This document shows positions 13,120 to 25,097 of a DNA stretch of 64,000 nucleotides, in pieces; within the stretch, counting starts at the first letter, position 1, and the number at the start of each line of letters is the position of its first letter. A program made the translations under genes and the position numbers. This stretch comes from Forficula auricularia (taxonomy: Eukaryota; Arthropoda; Insecta; Dermaptera; Forficulidae). The stretch covers positions 24,681,077 through 24,745,076 of the forward strand of contig JALMQS010000085.1 of assembly GCA_024734495.1 (NCBI GenBank), given 5' to 3'. The notes beneath the pieces were generated by a model that worked only from the letters and a program-made list of their open reading frames with translations, had not been told where the DNA came from and made no database searches.

Positions 13120-14100
13120 AACTAGCCGTATAAAGGTCAGTTTTTAAATAGGCATGCGTGCGACAACAGTGTCCTCTCTCTGTTATGTCGCGTGTATTAC
13201 CACATAACCGCGATCGGCTCTGCAGCTGCCAGTCTTCTTCAATTTGTTTGCAGTTTGCATAACACAGGTCGACAAATTTTTTTTTCCCTTGTCCTAAGAT
13301 TTATTTCATGATTTTTCTATGCAGTGTGCATCAAAATAAAGGAAAAATACCTATATAAAGTTTGCTTTTGTAGTGGTTATAATAATAATAAACGACGAAA
13401 AAGGCCATTTTGACCTATTTTCTAGTCCCATTAGATATTAAACAGCAATATTTGAAATCAAAATATTTTGTTGATGTAATAGAAACCAGTTTCCTCTTTG
13501 ATTTTCAAATTACCACTTGTCTTTAGCTTAATTAGAACTCGAGTTATAACTAAAAAACTAAAACTACGTGATTATAAAGGACAATAAACATAGATAAAAA
13601 CATATGGTCTTGGTTTTTTACTGATAACTCGGGTTCTAATTGAGCTACAAACAAGTGGTAATTTGAAAATCAAAGAGGAAGCTGTTTTCTATTTTGATTG
13701 CAAATATTGCTATTTAATATCTAATAGGTCCCGAAAATAGGCCAAAATGGCCTTTTTCGTCAATTTGACCGATAAGATATCTCTAAACTCTGACCTGTTG
13801 TAAAAAATCGAGAAACGTATGAAACTCTACTGTTAGGTTTACGGGTACAAAGTTTTGTCGACCTGTGTAATAGAGCGAAGAGAATGTACAGCCTTGTCAC
13901 AAAAACATTAAATATTTGTGGCAAACCGAGTGCTTTAGTCCAACTTCGAAGAATTCTACCGGTCATGAATCTCTCTCGAAATATGGGACCCATTCGCAAT
14001 ATGGATAAAACATCTGCTCCCTCCGGAACATATTATGTTGCGATTCTAGAGCAGAGGACATAGTCGGAGCACGGTCGCCTATGTGGAAACTGACCTTAAT
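13120..14100. mobile_element. Large foldback element just downstream of the Eps15 stop
   Basis: Arms pair around about 13590: AAAGGCCATTTTGACC with GGCCAAAATGGCCTTT, GGTCGACAAA with TTTGTCGACC, and outer AAGGTCAGTTT with AAACTGACCTT. It occupies the likely 3' UTR or immediate downstream region of Eps15. No ORF of note. Confidence 0.7.
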
Positions 14101-14200
14101 AAAAAATGAACATAATATCTAAAGCATAATATTTTAGGATTTATATAATATATATACATGACTGATGAAATATACAGATGTCCGGGTTCGAATACTGACG

Positions 14201-14773
14201 TCAAGCGAGTTTATTATCCGCCCGGCTTAGTGCCAATGCCAACTCAAGCTCCGCTTGTTCCTGCTCAGCGCGACGTCGCCGTTCTTCCTCTAAACGTAAA
14301 CTTTCTGCAGCTGCCCAGGCCAGTTGAAGATCCTCCGTCGGCATACCCTTAGTAGCAGACGTTTTCGTATCATTTTTAACTGGAAAGCTTTTAGAGAATG
14401 GATCGAGACCTACTCCGTTGACACGAGTTGGTGGAGGAAGTGTCGGTGGCGGAGAGGAAATCGGCATGCCGAAAGGATCACGATGTTTCGTCGATATTGG
14501 TGGAACTATAGTCGTTGGTTTGTTATCATTTTCATCGGCAAACGGATCGCCGATATTAAAAGGATCCTCGTATCGGTAATCTTTAAAGGGATCTTCAGGA
14601 AAATCCATGAATTGACCAGGAGCTGTATTCTTGTTGTTGTTGTTGTTGTTGTTATTGTTATTGTTGATGTTGTTAAGGGTGGCGGATGCAGCAGCAGCAG
14701 CGGCGGCGGCAGCGGCGACAGATGTTGAAGAAGTTGGAGGTCGAGGAGGCGGAGAGGGCGCACTGTTAGAGAA
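14201..14773 (-). CDS. Eps-15: Eps15 terminal exon: Ala/Asn tract, DPF motifs 12-16, two UIMs, stop
   Basis: 191 codons including the TGA at 14201-14203. The acceptor ending TATTTAG at 14774 keeps phase 0 with the previous exon; a nearer AG at 14763 would not. It opens with Ser/Pro residues, a run of about ten Ala and a run of more than ten Asn. Five DPF motifs follow (EDPFKDYRYEDPF, IGDPFADE, RDPFGMP, LDPFSKSF). It ends with two ubiquitin-interacting motifs: EDLQLAWAAAESLRLEEE and EQAELELALALSRADN, each with the Ala/Ser core. The layout matches the C-terminus of animal Eps15. The homopolymer tracts look lineage-specific. Confidence 0.94.
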   Translation of the reverse strand, partial: FSNSAPSPPPRPPTSSTSVAAAAAAAAAASATLNNINNNNNNNNNNNKNTAPGQFMDFPEDPFKDYRYEDPFNIGDPFADENDNKPTTIVPPISTKHRDPFGMPISSPPPTLPPPTRVNGVGLDPFSKSFPVKNDTKTSATKGMPTEDLQLAWAAAESLRLEEERRRRAEQEQAELELALALSRADNKLA

Positions 14774-15162
14774 CTAAATAGGACACCACCAGACTCATTT
14801 TAAGGCTGAAATGCAGCATGGTAAAATAGAGAAAAAAGAAAAAGAAAGAAAAAAAAGACGACGTCTCAGATTAGTAACGTTGTTGGCTGACAATAGGCTG
14901 AAAGAGAACGCATTTTTATTAAGAAGTCTATTCAGTGCATTAGAAAAAAACGATGCATGCAGCAACAAAATCCAAGCTAGCTAAAGGAGAAAAAAAAAAT
15001 TAAATTAAATCAAATCAAATCAAAACATGTGCTCAACAAATAAAATACAAACGTTGTGGATTATGACAGAATTCATATTTACAGTAATCCCTTAATTTAC
15101 GTGAGTAATTGATTCCTCGAAAACCGCGTAAATGGAGTCATGGAAAGCTTATCATTTTATCC

Positions 15163-15323
15163 CGAGGGGTGAACCGCCATTGGAATTAGGTGTACACCGT
15201 CTTTGGAATTATGTGGAATTATTTTGGAATTTATTAGATAATGCCCCTTCATCTATTGTCTTCTACTTGGAAATGAAAGTGGAAGTGGAAGTAACACGAT
15301 ATTAGGTCGCGGTTCACCCCTCG
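15163..15323. mobile_element. Short MITE, CGAGGGGTGAACCG ends
   Basis: 161 bases with ends CGAGGGGTGAACCG and CGGTTCACCCCTCG. The flanks TTTTATCC and TTTTATAC suggest an 8-base duplication. About 85-90% like the copy at 38089-38253 by eye. Confidence 0.75.
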
Positions 15324-15716
15324 TTTTATACTAACTTGAAAAAATAATTTTACTTTTAGTTTTAGCATGGAAAATGTTTTTATAATGATGTTGCTAATAA
15401 AAAGTGACAGAAAAAAATTAACAAAAACGACTCAGGATAACCTAATATCTATTTTCACTGTCAAAATATTCTAGCCAACTCACATCCTTAAAATAATATA
15501 TTTATTTGAATTATAGTTTTAAGTAGAAATTCGTTTTCAAAATGCTGGTGTCCTCGTTAATTTAATCTTTTAAATATTTAAATAATTATTGTGGATGTTG
15601 AACTTGGAAGGCATTGGATTAAATTATATTTTCTCTTTCACTATTTTATCTTAGAAACCCATTAGTAGGGAATATAGTACATAGAGTTACAGAGAGTATT
15701 TCTATATTTATATTAT

Positions 15717-16280
15717 ACTAGCTGCAAGGCCCGCCTTCGGCGACCCTCTTGCTAGTCAGTTTTTGCATTTCTGGCTCTCTAGAGGCCCACAGATTATGTA
15801 TACAAAATTTGGTTGAGTTTGCTCCAAGGGCAAGAATTTACATTTTTCAACCCCCCCCCTCCCCTTTTTTTGGGTGGTTTTTTGGGGGGGAATTTTTTTA
15901 AACAAAAGTTCTCAGAAATCACATCCCCTACAACTTTGCTCATAATAAAATTTGCCGTAGAGTTAATAGTTTAGGAGTTATTTGATAATTTTCATTCATG
16001 CGACCCCCCAAACCCCCTTTTGAGGTCAAAATAACATAACGTTATATAGCTATAAACGTAAGTTAGAAGACATCTGATCTAAATATAAAATTTCTTAATA
16101 AAGTTTTTACTTGCATCGTGAGCAACTTTTCGCGGAAACCACGCAAACATGCAGACAGACATACAGACAGGAATTTTGTTGAAGGTATTTTCGTTCATAA
16201 CTTTGCTTGAAACGTGTGCAACCAAAATTTGGCGTGATTTGGAGCAATGTACAGACAAAACCTTAATTTTATATATATAT
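15717..16280 (+). repeat. Family D interspersed repeat, copy without C-rich tract
   Basis: Starts CTAGCTGCAAGGCCCGCC, contains GCTAGTCAGTTTTTGCATTTC, CCCACAGATTATGTATAC and GACAGGAATTTTGTTGAAGG, and ends CTTAATTTTATATATATA. Other copies have a C-rich block at the GCTAG/CAGTTTTTG junction; here the junction is direct. Confidence 0.7.
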
Positions 16281-16964
16281 TGCTTATATTTAAAATAGCA
16301 AAATATGTATTTTATATTAGTTTAATAAAATAAAAAAATGTCTACCTCATTAAAGTGATTTCGCGAAAACAGAGGGATAACTGTAAATATGTAGTCTTTC
16401 AGCAAGAAAATGAGTTTATTAATACAAAACTAAGATTTCATAGGATTGGTGTTTTATACACGAATAGACTTTTCCCAATTTGAAATTGATTATTCCCTAT
16501 TTTAATTTATCGTTCATACTTCATGTGTGATTTGGCTCTTTTTCTGAAGGAGCAATTTATCTCTACATCTGAGGATAAGAGAATACATCAATTTTATAAT
16601 AAAAAAACTCATTTTCTTGTAGATTTTCTTTGTATATAAAAACAAAATAAATAAATCATATGTATTTAAGAAAAAATAATTAATAAAATAAATATTTAAT
16701 AATTTAATGAAAAAGAATTGTCATTTGTGAATATAAACAAAAATAGACTTTTCCAAGATTTGAATGTTCTCTTCAGATGATTTGGTAATTTTTTGTCAGC
16801 GAACGGTTTGAAACTTAGCACAAGGGTGTAATTTAATAATAATACAAGCATGTATGTTAAATTTCAGCTAATTAGCTACAATCGTTCAAGAGGGAAGATG
16901 AAGGCACTGCCTTCGAAACTATAGTCTCTAACGAATAAAATTATATGAAAGTGGATCATAAAGA

Positions 16965-17362
16965 GAAACAATGAGGTTGTCCTCTAGCTTGATGCAAATA
17001 AACATACACACATAAATATATTATTTGTTTGTTTGAGACTATAGTTTCGAAGGATTGGCCCACATCATCAGTCTTTTTAATTATAAATATTATTTTTCAT
17101 GGGATCAGTATCGCGTGGATATTGAAAATTTTTTTCCTTCTTTCTCAGATTGTGAGCCAGGTAGAAGAAATAATATTTATAATTAAAAAGACTGATGATG
17201 AAGGCTAAACCTTAGAAACTATAGTCTCAAACAAATAAATAATATATAAACAGATATATAATTTCGTATATATATGTGTGTATGTTTATTTGCATCAATC
17301 AGAGGACAACCTCTTTGTTTCTCTTTATGAATCAACAAATCTGCTACTCTCGGCAAAATAAA
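16965..17362. mobile_element. Penelope-like foldback element, family B, second copy
   Basis: GAGGTTGTCCTCTAGCTTGA left and GAGGACAACCTC right, then CTGCTACTCTCGGCAAAA. The plus-strand core at 17192-17220 has a weakened stem II. In the last Eps15 intron. Confidence 0.75.
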
Positions 17363-17982
17363 AACTTTTCAATTATACATGTATATAAGTATTTATTCAT
17401 CTATGTATATGTGAATGTTTATATGCATTTAGCTAGAGATGGGCATCGAAACGAAATCATCAAGATGTTAACATCGAAAACTACCAATGATGTATAATAA
17501 ACATCGATTATTTTTTATTTAATAAAGAAAATATAGCTACGCATATATAAGATGAATATTTTTAATGATATAATTTTATATATTTAAATATATATATATA
17601 TTTCCTTACAGCATTTGGAATACAAATTATAATATTATTACCACATACCCCTATCTAATGACAAAGTTTTGCCTTGTTTGATAAGTCAAACCCATGAACG
17701 CTTTCGAAGATGGTACCGAGATCTCGACAGTTAAATATATTTCGAGATTAGCTTGTGTAAATTTGGGTGTCCAAGGGAGTTGTTCCAAAATTTTAAAATA
17801 ACATGTAATCAAAAGAACAAATTAAATTATTTTATAGTTCATTTAAAGTAAATAACTATTAGAAAATACAAAAAATTAATATTTAATTAGTCAATAAAAG
17901 TGTGGTATTTTAAAAGAGTGAAAAATTGGTTTTGTCAAAAGAAAATTTTAAGAGTCGGTACGCTCGCCAGTTAGAGTTATTA

Positions 17983-18738
17983 TACCGGGTGAGTTTTTTT
18001 TTATCTTGAGACAGTCCTATAACTCAAAAACAGGGCATTATATGAAAAAAAGTTTCAAATAAAAGTTTATTAGGAGGAAAACTAAACTACGCTATTTGTC
18101 GACCTAGAACAAGCTTTCAAGGGTATTCCAAGGTCAAGTTCTGTTTTTTAAATGAAAACCTATATTTTTCTTTACATAGCCTAAATTTTCAAAAAAAACT
18201 TAGCAACTTTCATAAGAACTATTTTTATACGACATCAAATAAAAAAAAATATTAAATCAATTAGATCTCAAAAAATCCAAATAATAATTAATCTTAACAA
18301 ATATTCAACTTAATTATCAAATAAGTAGAAAATAATCTTTTAAATCTGTTTATAATGAAGTTTTAAGATCATTATAAACACTTATTTTTATTGTTGTGAC
18401 TTTTTCAATTTTAATAATTAAACTGATTTGATTTTGAGATCTAATTGATTTAATACTTTTTTTATTTGATGTCGGATAAAAAAATAGTTATTATGAAAGT
18501 TGTTCAGTTTTTTTTTTTTTTTTTGTAAATTTAGGCTATGGAAAGAAATATATAGGTTTCCATTTAAAAAACAGAACTTGACCCCGAAATACCATTGAAA
18601 GCTTGTTCTAGGTCGACAAACAATAGCGTAGTTTAGTTTTCCCCCTTGATATAAATAAACTTTTATTTGAAACTTTTTTCATATAATGCACTGTTTTTGA
18701 GTTATAAGACTGTCTTAAGATAAAAAACTCACCCGGTA
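17983..18738. mobile_element. Foldback element, TACCGGGTGAGTT ends
   Basis: Near-complete inverted arms of about 350 bases around 18360. Ends TACCGGGTGAGTTTTT and AAAAACTCACCCGGTA. Confidence 0.75.
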
Positions 18739-19319
18739 TATTGATTATAACAAAAAATTATGTTTATATCAATAGCAAATTATTAGCCAGACAACCAGAA
18801 GCTCTGCTAAAGGAGACAAGAAGCAGATGGTTATAAGCTTCGTTCGTTGGCCTTTTTAAACCCTGAAGTAGGAGGGAAGATCTTTCGAAATGTCGACTTT
18901 TAAGAAAATGAAAATCATGTTACATTAAAAAAAATTTATTCGGTATTTGTAGTTTTCGTTACCCTTGAGCTGTCTCCAAAAGAAATTAATTATACTCCTA
19001 ATATAGAAAATATATATTATTGGAATGACCGTAAAAGTATCATCTGTGCAATATAACCGTTCATTATGTTTCCTGATGAAGGTATAGCTGACTTTGCATC
19101 AATTCTCAATTGAATTCTAACATTTCGACTCCAAGAGAAAATACTACTTATAATAGATAGATAAAAAAAATGTTCTCCCTTACACAGGGGACGAGTTTCA
19201 ATTAAAAACAGAAAGCCTTCTGATGAAAATTCATCCCGTGTTAGGAAGCAAATTTTCAATCTATGTTTATATTCACAAATTGCTTTTATATTAAAAATAA
19301 AAAGAATATAAATTTTATA

Positions 19320-19701
19320 TTAATGAATTGGCTAAGGGGCCAGTTATGAGAAAATAAAAAGTTGAAATAAAATAGTTTTTAAGGAATTTGGTGTTGGTAC
19401 TTGGTGAAACATTTTATAAATTAGTGGATAAAAAATACTTGGTAGGTTTCACAATAAGATATAAAAATAAAACAAATTTATGAAGATGGGTTAGCCACCC
19501 GAAATATAGTAAGTACCTATATATCAAGATTAAAGTCTCTCCAAAAATAAATTCGTTTTATTTTTATATCTTAATCTGAAACCTACCAAGTATTTTTTAT
19601 CCAATAAGTTGAAATAAAAACCAACTTCTATTTAATACTTTATTTTGCCTAATAATTCAACTTTCATTTTCCCATAACTAGCCCCTTAGCCAATTCATTA
19701 A
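19320..19701. repeat. Inverted-repeat element split by a ribozyme-family insertion
   Basis: TTAATGAATTGGCTAAGGGG at the left pairs with CCCCTTAGCCAATTCATTAA at the right. The interior is interrupted by the 19373-19605 element. Confidence 0.65.
19373..19605 (-). mobile_element. Penelope-like short foldback element, family C copy 2
   Basis: Opposite orientation to copy 1. Flanked by AAGTTGAAATAAAA (19359-19372, 19606-19619), 12-14 bases depending on A-run alignment. The tail on the minus strand reads ATGTTTCACCAAGTACC then AACACC. The core is partly decayed (ATGAAGA for CTGAAGA). Confidence 0.7.
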
Positions 19702-19796
19702 AATAAAATAGGGCCAACCAAACACGGTTCTTTTTAAATAAATTTTATACTTTAAAGGGTTTTTTAGTCACGTATAATAAATAAATACAATTTTTT

Positions 19797-20165
19797 TGCA
19801 ACGAAATTTTCTCTGGAGAGAGACGGACTGGTAGAAATTTTAATTGAATGTAATGAGAGAACGAGCTCAGAGAGTAGTGAGGAAAGAAAAATTAACACAT
19901 ATCAAATAAGGTGTAATTTATTGGAATCCTTCCTCCTTTTTTTCAAAACCGACGTTTCGGGAAGATTTTTCCCTCCCCTTCAGGGTTTCAAAGGGTCAAT
20001 GAATGAATTATTTGTTTCATTCATTGAAGAAGGAGGGAAAAATCCTCCCGAAAACGTCGGTGGAAAGGAAATGAGGAAGGATTCCAATAAGTTACACCTT
20101 ATTTGATGTGTTAATTTTTTCTTTCCTCACTACCCCTGGGCTGCCCAACCGATTACCTGCAATTA
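19797..20165. mobile_element. Penelope-like element, family A
   Basis: Same ends as the 44-kb copy (GAAATTTTCTCTGGAGAGAG left; CTACCCCTGGGCTGCC right). Cores at 19930-19985 (minus) and 20025-20065 (plus). The flanks AATAAATACAAT and AATAAACACAAT are a possible imperfect duplication. Confidence 0.7.
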
Positions 20166-20174
20166 AAATAAACA

Positions 20175-20268
20175 CAATAATTTTTATCGATTATTATTAT
20201 TTATTTGATTTACCATAGTAAATTTACCATATTAAATTAATCAAATAAATAATAATAATCGATAAAAG
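20175..20268. repeat. AT-rich perfect hairpin
   Basis: TTTTATCGATTATTATTATT pairs with AATAATAATAATCGATAAAA. In the last Eps15 intron about 200 bases from an exon. Similar intronic hairpins lie at 24195-24290 and 26113-26244. Confidence 0.6.
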
Positions 20269-20470
20269 ACTAAAAAAACCTTTAATTATAAAATGTATAG
20301 TCATCGTTTTGGAAGAATTTTATAAAAAGAATATATTAGATTACCGAAAGAAAGAATAAGGATGGGTTCCAACTGGGAAGTGGATGAAAGGATCGGTGTA
20401 GGCACTGCAAGTGAAAATTGAATATCAAGTAATTGACATGGAAAGTGAATATTAAAGGCCAAAAGGTCAC

Positions 20471-20752
20471 CTTGGCTTCGAAGTTAGCGAAATCCGCGAA
20501 GCTCCCACCACCGAAGGGGTCATTTTGTGCGAAGGGATCAGCGGCAGTAGGTTCCGGACTGGGCGAGGGCAGAGCAGGTGCTGCGCGCATTCCTCCTGGA
20601 CTGACAGCGGGTCTTGGAGGAGCTGGTCTCGGCGGGGGTTTCGCCTTTTTCGGAGGCAATGCAGGACTCGGGCTTTCTGGTCGGGGCGGAGGACCTGCGC
20701 TCGCAGGGTGCAGCGCGGCAAATGGGTCGCAACCAAAGGCATCTTTGTTTCC
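20471..20752 (-). CDS. Eps-15: Eps15 exon: Pro-rich SH3-ligand block with DPF motifs 9-11
   Basis: 94 codons, phase 0 to 0. Order: DPFAALHP, a basic Pro-rich block around PPKKAKPPPRPAPPRP (class of SH3 ligand reported to bind Crk-type adaptors in Eps15), a Pro/Ser linker, then ADPFAQNDPF and GSFADFANFEAK. The exon is distinctly GC-rich compared with its surroundings and opens false reading frames on both strands. Visible residues 552-645. Confidence 0.92.
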
Positions 20753-21340
20753 CTACAACATTCAAGTGATTAAAGTTTCACTGGTTGGACAATTTATTAG
20801 AATTTTTTGAAAGACAATTTAATTCATACACTAAAAGTCCCATAAGCAACGGTGTTTTTGTCACTATGACAGCGAAAAAAGTTTACCCTAACTTTTCCAG
20901 CGACAAAACTGAACCTAGCTTTATTTTTTCAATTATGTTTTATTTATTAATTGGTTTTTTAATTTTAAAACCCACTAATAGGTTAAAGCAAATATTATTA
21001 TATTATATTAAAATTAGAAATTTTTTGTTTGTTTTTAATTAACAGGTGTCTAAATCATAACAAAACAGGTGTGTTTACAAATAAAGTGGTTCAAGTGGCT
21101 TTTTTTATATAGCTTGAAACAAATCTTATTTAATTTTATGTTTTTATTTCAGATCCTATACGATTATTTTTTTTATTTTTATTTTCCTATTTATTTTTTT
21201 ATCAAGTTGTTTATAAGAATTGTATTTTTAACAATTGTACTTTTCCTCTAAATTAAATAAACTAATTTATGTCTTAATTTTGTTAATTTTGTGATTTACG
21301 TATTGATTCATTAAATTGTCTTACCGAATTACACTCAAGC

Positions 21341-21538
21341 TTTTTTTTGGGTCGAAGTAAACTTGATATTTTATAATTCGAGTTTTGTTGCCTTTGGGCA
21401 ATTTAACTCAAAAAACTACCAGAAAAAATTACGAGTCCGTAGGACGAGTAATTTTTTCACAGGTAGTTTTTTTCGTTTAGTTGCCAGGCAACAAAATTCT
21501 CATTAAAATGTCAAGTTTACTTCGGCAAAAAAAAGCTC
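21341..21538. mobile_element. Short foldback MITE
   Basis: Arms of about 95 bases: GAAGTAAACTTGATATTTTA with TGTCAAGTTTACTTC, centred on the GC-rich loop GAGTCCGTAGGACGAG near 21450. Confidence 0.75.
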
Positions 21539-22269
21539 TCGTGTAATTATAAGTGAAAAAACACATTGAGCATTGTTTAAGCTAGTTGTTTCGCGACAAT
21601 ACTAGCAAAAAGTTAATGCTAGAGTATGTAGTAGAGACAATAAGGATTCATAATTCATAAACCCAAAACTTTTTGCTGTTTATGTACCACTACTAGCCAA
21701 TCCCGTGCTCGTTTGACAAATCTGTCAATACTGTCCGAGCTTGTATATATTTTATCATAGAAATTTCAGATAAAGTACATTATAAAGGGAGATTTATAAA
21801 ACAAAAAGTTCTTAATAAGCGATTGAAAGCTGTTGCGACAATGACTGAAGCGAAAAAACGTCAAAAAAATTACTAAAGTTAACACACTTTTTAGGTTAAA
21901 TATATGCGTTGTTGCCAGCTTGTTTTTAGTGTAAATTTTTCATTATTTATTCATTAATATCTAGGAAACTGTGTTGTAATTATGAATGAAAATTTTCTTA
22001 AAAAATGTATTAGTTATTGTTTAATGTTGGTTTAGTTTTTATAACACTCGTAAGAAGAGTTTCTTAATTATAATTAAATATGTATGTAAACTTTCCGATA
22101 TCCCGTATAGTGCAATGTATAAGAGTCTGAAAAACTCTATCTTTGGAATTTAATATCTCCGGAACTATATTGTTCATAGATTTCGTTTTGCCACCAATCA
22201 ATGCAAAAGTATATAAATAATAATCTGGCTAAATTTCAAAAAAATCCTAAGAAAACCCATATGATGAAA

Positions 22270-22410
22270 CAGCTACCTTAATATATTTATTAAAAACACT
22301 AAAAAATATATGCCAACATAAAAACACGACGTTTCGGACACAAGATGAAGGGAAATGAATAATTTTAGGTCGTTTTTTACGCACTCAGTATTTCGATTTA
22401 TTTAATTTAC
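22270..22410 (+). repeat. Direct repeat flanking the mariner remnant, left copy
   Basis: About 120 bases beginning TTATTAAAAACACTAAAAAA recur in the same orientation at 23376-23500. The block contains CGACGTTTCGGACACAAGATG, reminiscent of the ribozyme-bearing foldback families, but it lacks CTGANGA on either strand. Confidence 0.6.
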
Positions 22411-22489
22411 TTTTTCATTTTTTGCTTTGCAAAAACTACGAATTATACACTAACATAAATACATGACATTGGGAATTGTTTAATATACT

Positions 22490-23095
22490 ACCTTGAACAA
22501 AAAGTTTCAAGAATTTATTCAGAAAATGAAAAATACAAATTTATTAATCAAAATCAATATTGTCTCCTTCAAAGTACTCCTCATCGACTGCAACGCATTC
22601 ATGCCAGCGCTTGATCCAATCATCAAAACATTTTTTATATTCGGTTTTCGGTTTGGTCATCAGAGCCGTCCCCGTTTTTTTCATTATCTCCACTTGGCTG
22701 CTAAAACGCGTATCCCGGAGCGATTTTTTGAGTCGACTGAACAGGAAGAAGTCGCAGGGAGCCAAATCAGTCGAATTCGGTGGCTTTTGGATGGTATTCG
22801 TTCTGTTCTTGGTCAAAAAGTTGAGGATAACGAAGACATTGTTCGACCGCGCGTTATGTGATTCCCACAAATTTGATCTTTTTTGGCGTCTCGAAGCCAA
22901 ATCATTAAACAAAATGTCTTGAACGGATTCATAAGGGATGTTCAAGTTCACTGCCATCTCTCCAATGGTCAATTTACGGTTTTCGACCATCATTTCTTTG
23001 ATTTTATCGACGCTTTCGTTGGTTTTCGATGTCGACTGCGCTCGTATTACTCGACAGACTCACGAAAACTTGGACCACACATAAAAGTTTGTTTC
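22490..23095 (-). pseudogene. Internally deleted mariner transposase
   Basis: A 149-codon frame fuses the N-terminal helix-turn-helix (LTIGEMAVNLNIPYESVQDIL) to the C-terminal catalytic part (NARSNNV, NFLTKNRTN, then DLAPCDFFLFSRLK and CFDDWIKRWHECVAVDEEYF). The DLAPCDFF block carries the last aspartates of the mariner D,D34D triad. The segment with the first catalytic Asp is deleted, so the protein cannot be active. Confidence 0.85.
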
Positions 23096-23199
23096 CGATA
23101 GAGTAACAGTTCTTCAACATTTTCGCACCTTTTTTAACTCAAAATTTAATACAAACTCGTTGATGCAAAGAGGATTTCATTTTTAAATCGTAAAAGGCT

Positions 23200-23375
23200 C
23201 TGATACTCCATATCGAAAACCGAGTATAAAAAATGTTTCGAGGATTGGATCAAGCGCTGGCATAAGTGCGTTGCAGTCGATGGGGAGTACTTTGAATGGG
23301 ACAATATCGATTTTGATGAATAAATTTGTATTTTTCATTCTCTTAATAAATTCCTGAAACTTTTTGATCAAGGTA
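23200..23375 (+). mobile_element. Inverted mariner C-terminal fragment
   Basis: The plus strand reads TEYKKCFEDWIKRWHKCVAV then GEYFEWDNIDFDE and stop. It is the same protein end as the minus-strand copy at 22.5 kb, in opposite orientation. The pair forms inverted repeats with the deleted transposase between them. Confidence 0.8.
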
Positions 23376-23500
23376 CTATTTATTAAAAACACTAAAAATA
23401 TGCCAACATAAAAACACGAGGTTTATGACACAAGATGAAGAGAAATGAATAACTTTAGATCGCTTTTTACACAGTCAGTATTTGGATTTTTTTAAATTAC
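23376..23500 (+). repeat. Direct repeat flanking the mariner remnant, right copy
   Basis: Second copy of the 22270-22410 block, more decayed (CGAGGTTTATGACACAAGATG). The two copies enclose the mariner fragments. Confidence 0.6.
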
Positions 23501-23626
23501 TATTTTATTTTTTGCCTTATAATAACAAAAAATTTAATTAAAAATTGACTGCGTAAAAAGCGATCTAAAATTATTAATTAAATTAAATTAGAGAACGAAG
23601 AAATGATTTTTTATTATAGACAAAAG

Positions 23627-23735
23627 GATCAGCCGGAGTTCGAACCCGGGATCTTCGCATGTGCGCTGCGATGCTTTCATAAGAGCCTTAGCTCCTATTC
23701 CTCTTAGCCAGTGATCCCGAAACCCAAGCTAATAC
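23627..23735 (-). repeat. tRNA-derived SINE head
   Basis: On the minus strand TGGCTAAGAGGAAT resembles a pol III A box and GGGTTCGAACTCC a B box, about 60 bases apart. The sequence does not fold as a full tRNA. Confidence 0.55.
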
Positions 23736-25097
23736 CTAATGTCTATATGAATTTGGAATTTCATTTTTATTTTTAATCTTTAATTTATTATTATTATCCG
23801 AGTTATTGCACTTTCTCAGTTTGCGCTGGAAAAAATTCACGTATCCCTTCAGAACTTATTTGGGATTAGGCTCGGCCCATGTGGGAAGGGAATTCACCCT
23901 AGCCCACATGGACCTCCGCATAATCTTCAATTGAGAAACTTGCGTACTATATGGCAGGTATATTATTATTCATTTTTCTTCATCTCTGAGTGGAATGTTG
24001 TGTATTATTGTTTGTATTTTTCTTGGTGTTTTTAATAAATCTATTAAACATAGTGGTTTATTTTAAAAAATGTCAATAAAGATTTAATTATTATTTACTG
24101 TTATTTATTTGATGTATACTGTAGAATAATAACAATTCATTAGAAGGATTGAGATAAATCAATAAATAAAATTTTAAATAAAGTAAAGAAAATTTTTAAA
24201 ATTTAAAATATAAAATACTAGGTAGGTTTAATATAAAAAAATTTTTATGTGAAACCTACCTAGTATTTTATATTTTAAAAAATTAAAAAAAAAATTTCTT
24301 TACTTTATAAAATTATAAAAAGAAAACAAATTCTTCTCTCTATTATTTTTTTATAATAAATGAACAGAGACTCAGATCAGCCTAATAAAATCTGCGAGGC
24401 AGGGGGGAGTACTTTGGAGGGTGCATTGCGTACAAGTAAAATTTTTTTTAATATATGGGTTTGGGGATGAATAGGTGGAAGGAGGGATTTACATATTTAC
24501 TTCACTGTGAAGAGTGTACAAAAAGAGACTTTTTTAAAGATATTTTAAATAAAATATTTGTTTGAATAAAAGTATAATTTTAGTAGAAATGAAATTTTAT
24601 TTTCCTTTGAAAAATGAAAAATTTAAATTACTCATTAGAGGGGAGCCTTTGTAAAATTTTCTCTCTTGACGAAGTGAGCAAAAATAGATTTTTTTCAAGA
24701 TACTCGTCGTTTAAGGAAATCATATATTTTCATCTCTATTTATTTTTTACTAAACACATTAAAAAAAAATTTAGAAGAAACAAATACAAAAGATATATGA
24801 ATCATCTCTATATAACATATTTATTTTTAAATGAAAATTAAATATTTCAAAATATAAGGGTTTAATAAAACTACTAGGAGACCCAGCCTTATCTCTCTCG
24901 ATTCACTGGCTCACACAGAAAGCCTTTCTCTGTAATATAGATATGGTACGACCATGATTATTTATTCCGACGATTTAAAGTCAATTATTTTCACTAAAGC
25001 CTTATTTGTAAGAATAACACACGATTTTCGAATACTCAACACCCCTTGTCTCTCAAATTAGATAGAAATTGAACAAATGAATTGAATATGGCTCTCA

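Noticed and set aside
14324..14763. Plus-strand and second minus-frame ORFs over 14.3-14.8 kb
   Set aside because: Shadows of the Eps15 terminal exon; the Val/Leu/Ser runs are the Asn and Ala repeats read in wrong frames.
20433..20810. Long plus-strand and alternate-frame ORFs over 20.4-20.8 kb
   Set aside because: They are shadows of the GC-rich Eps15 Pro-rich exon on the minus strand, which has splice sites and domain content.
22319..22355. Ribozyme-like core in the direct repeat at 22.3 kb
   Set aside because: The minus strand has GAAACGTCG but no CTGANGA and no stem II, so only one half of the pattern is present.
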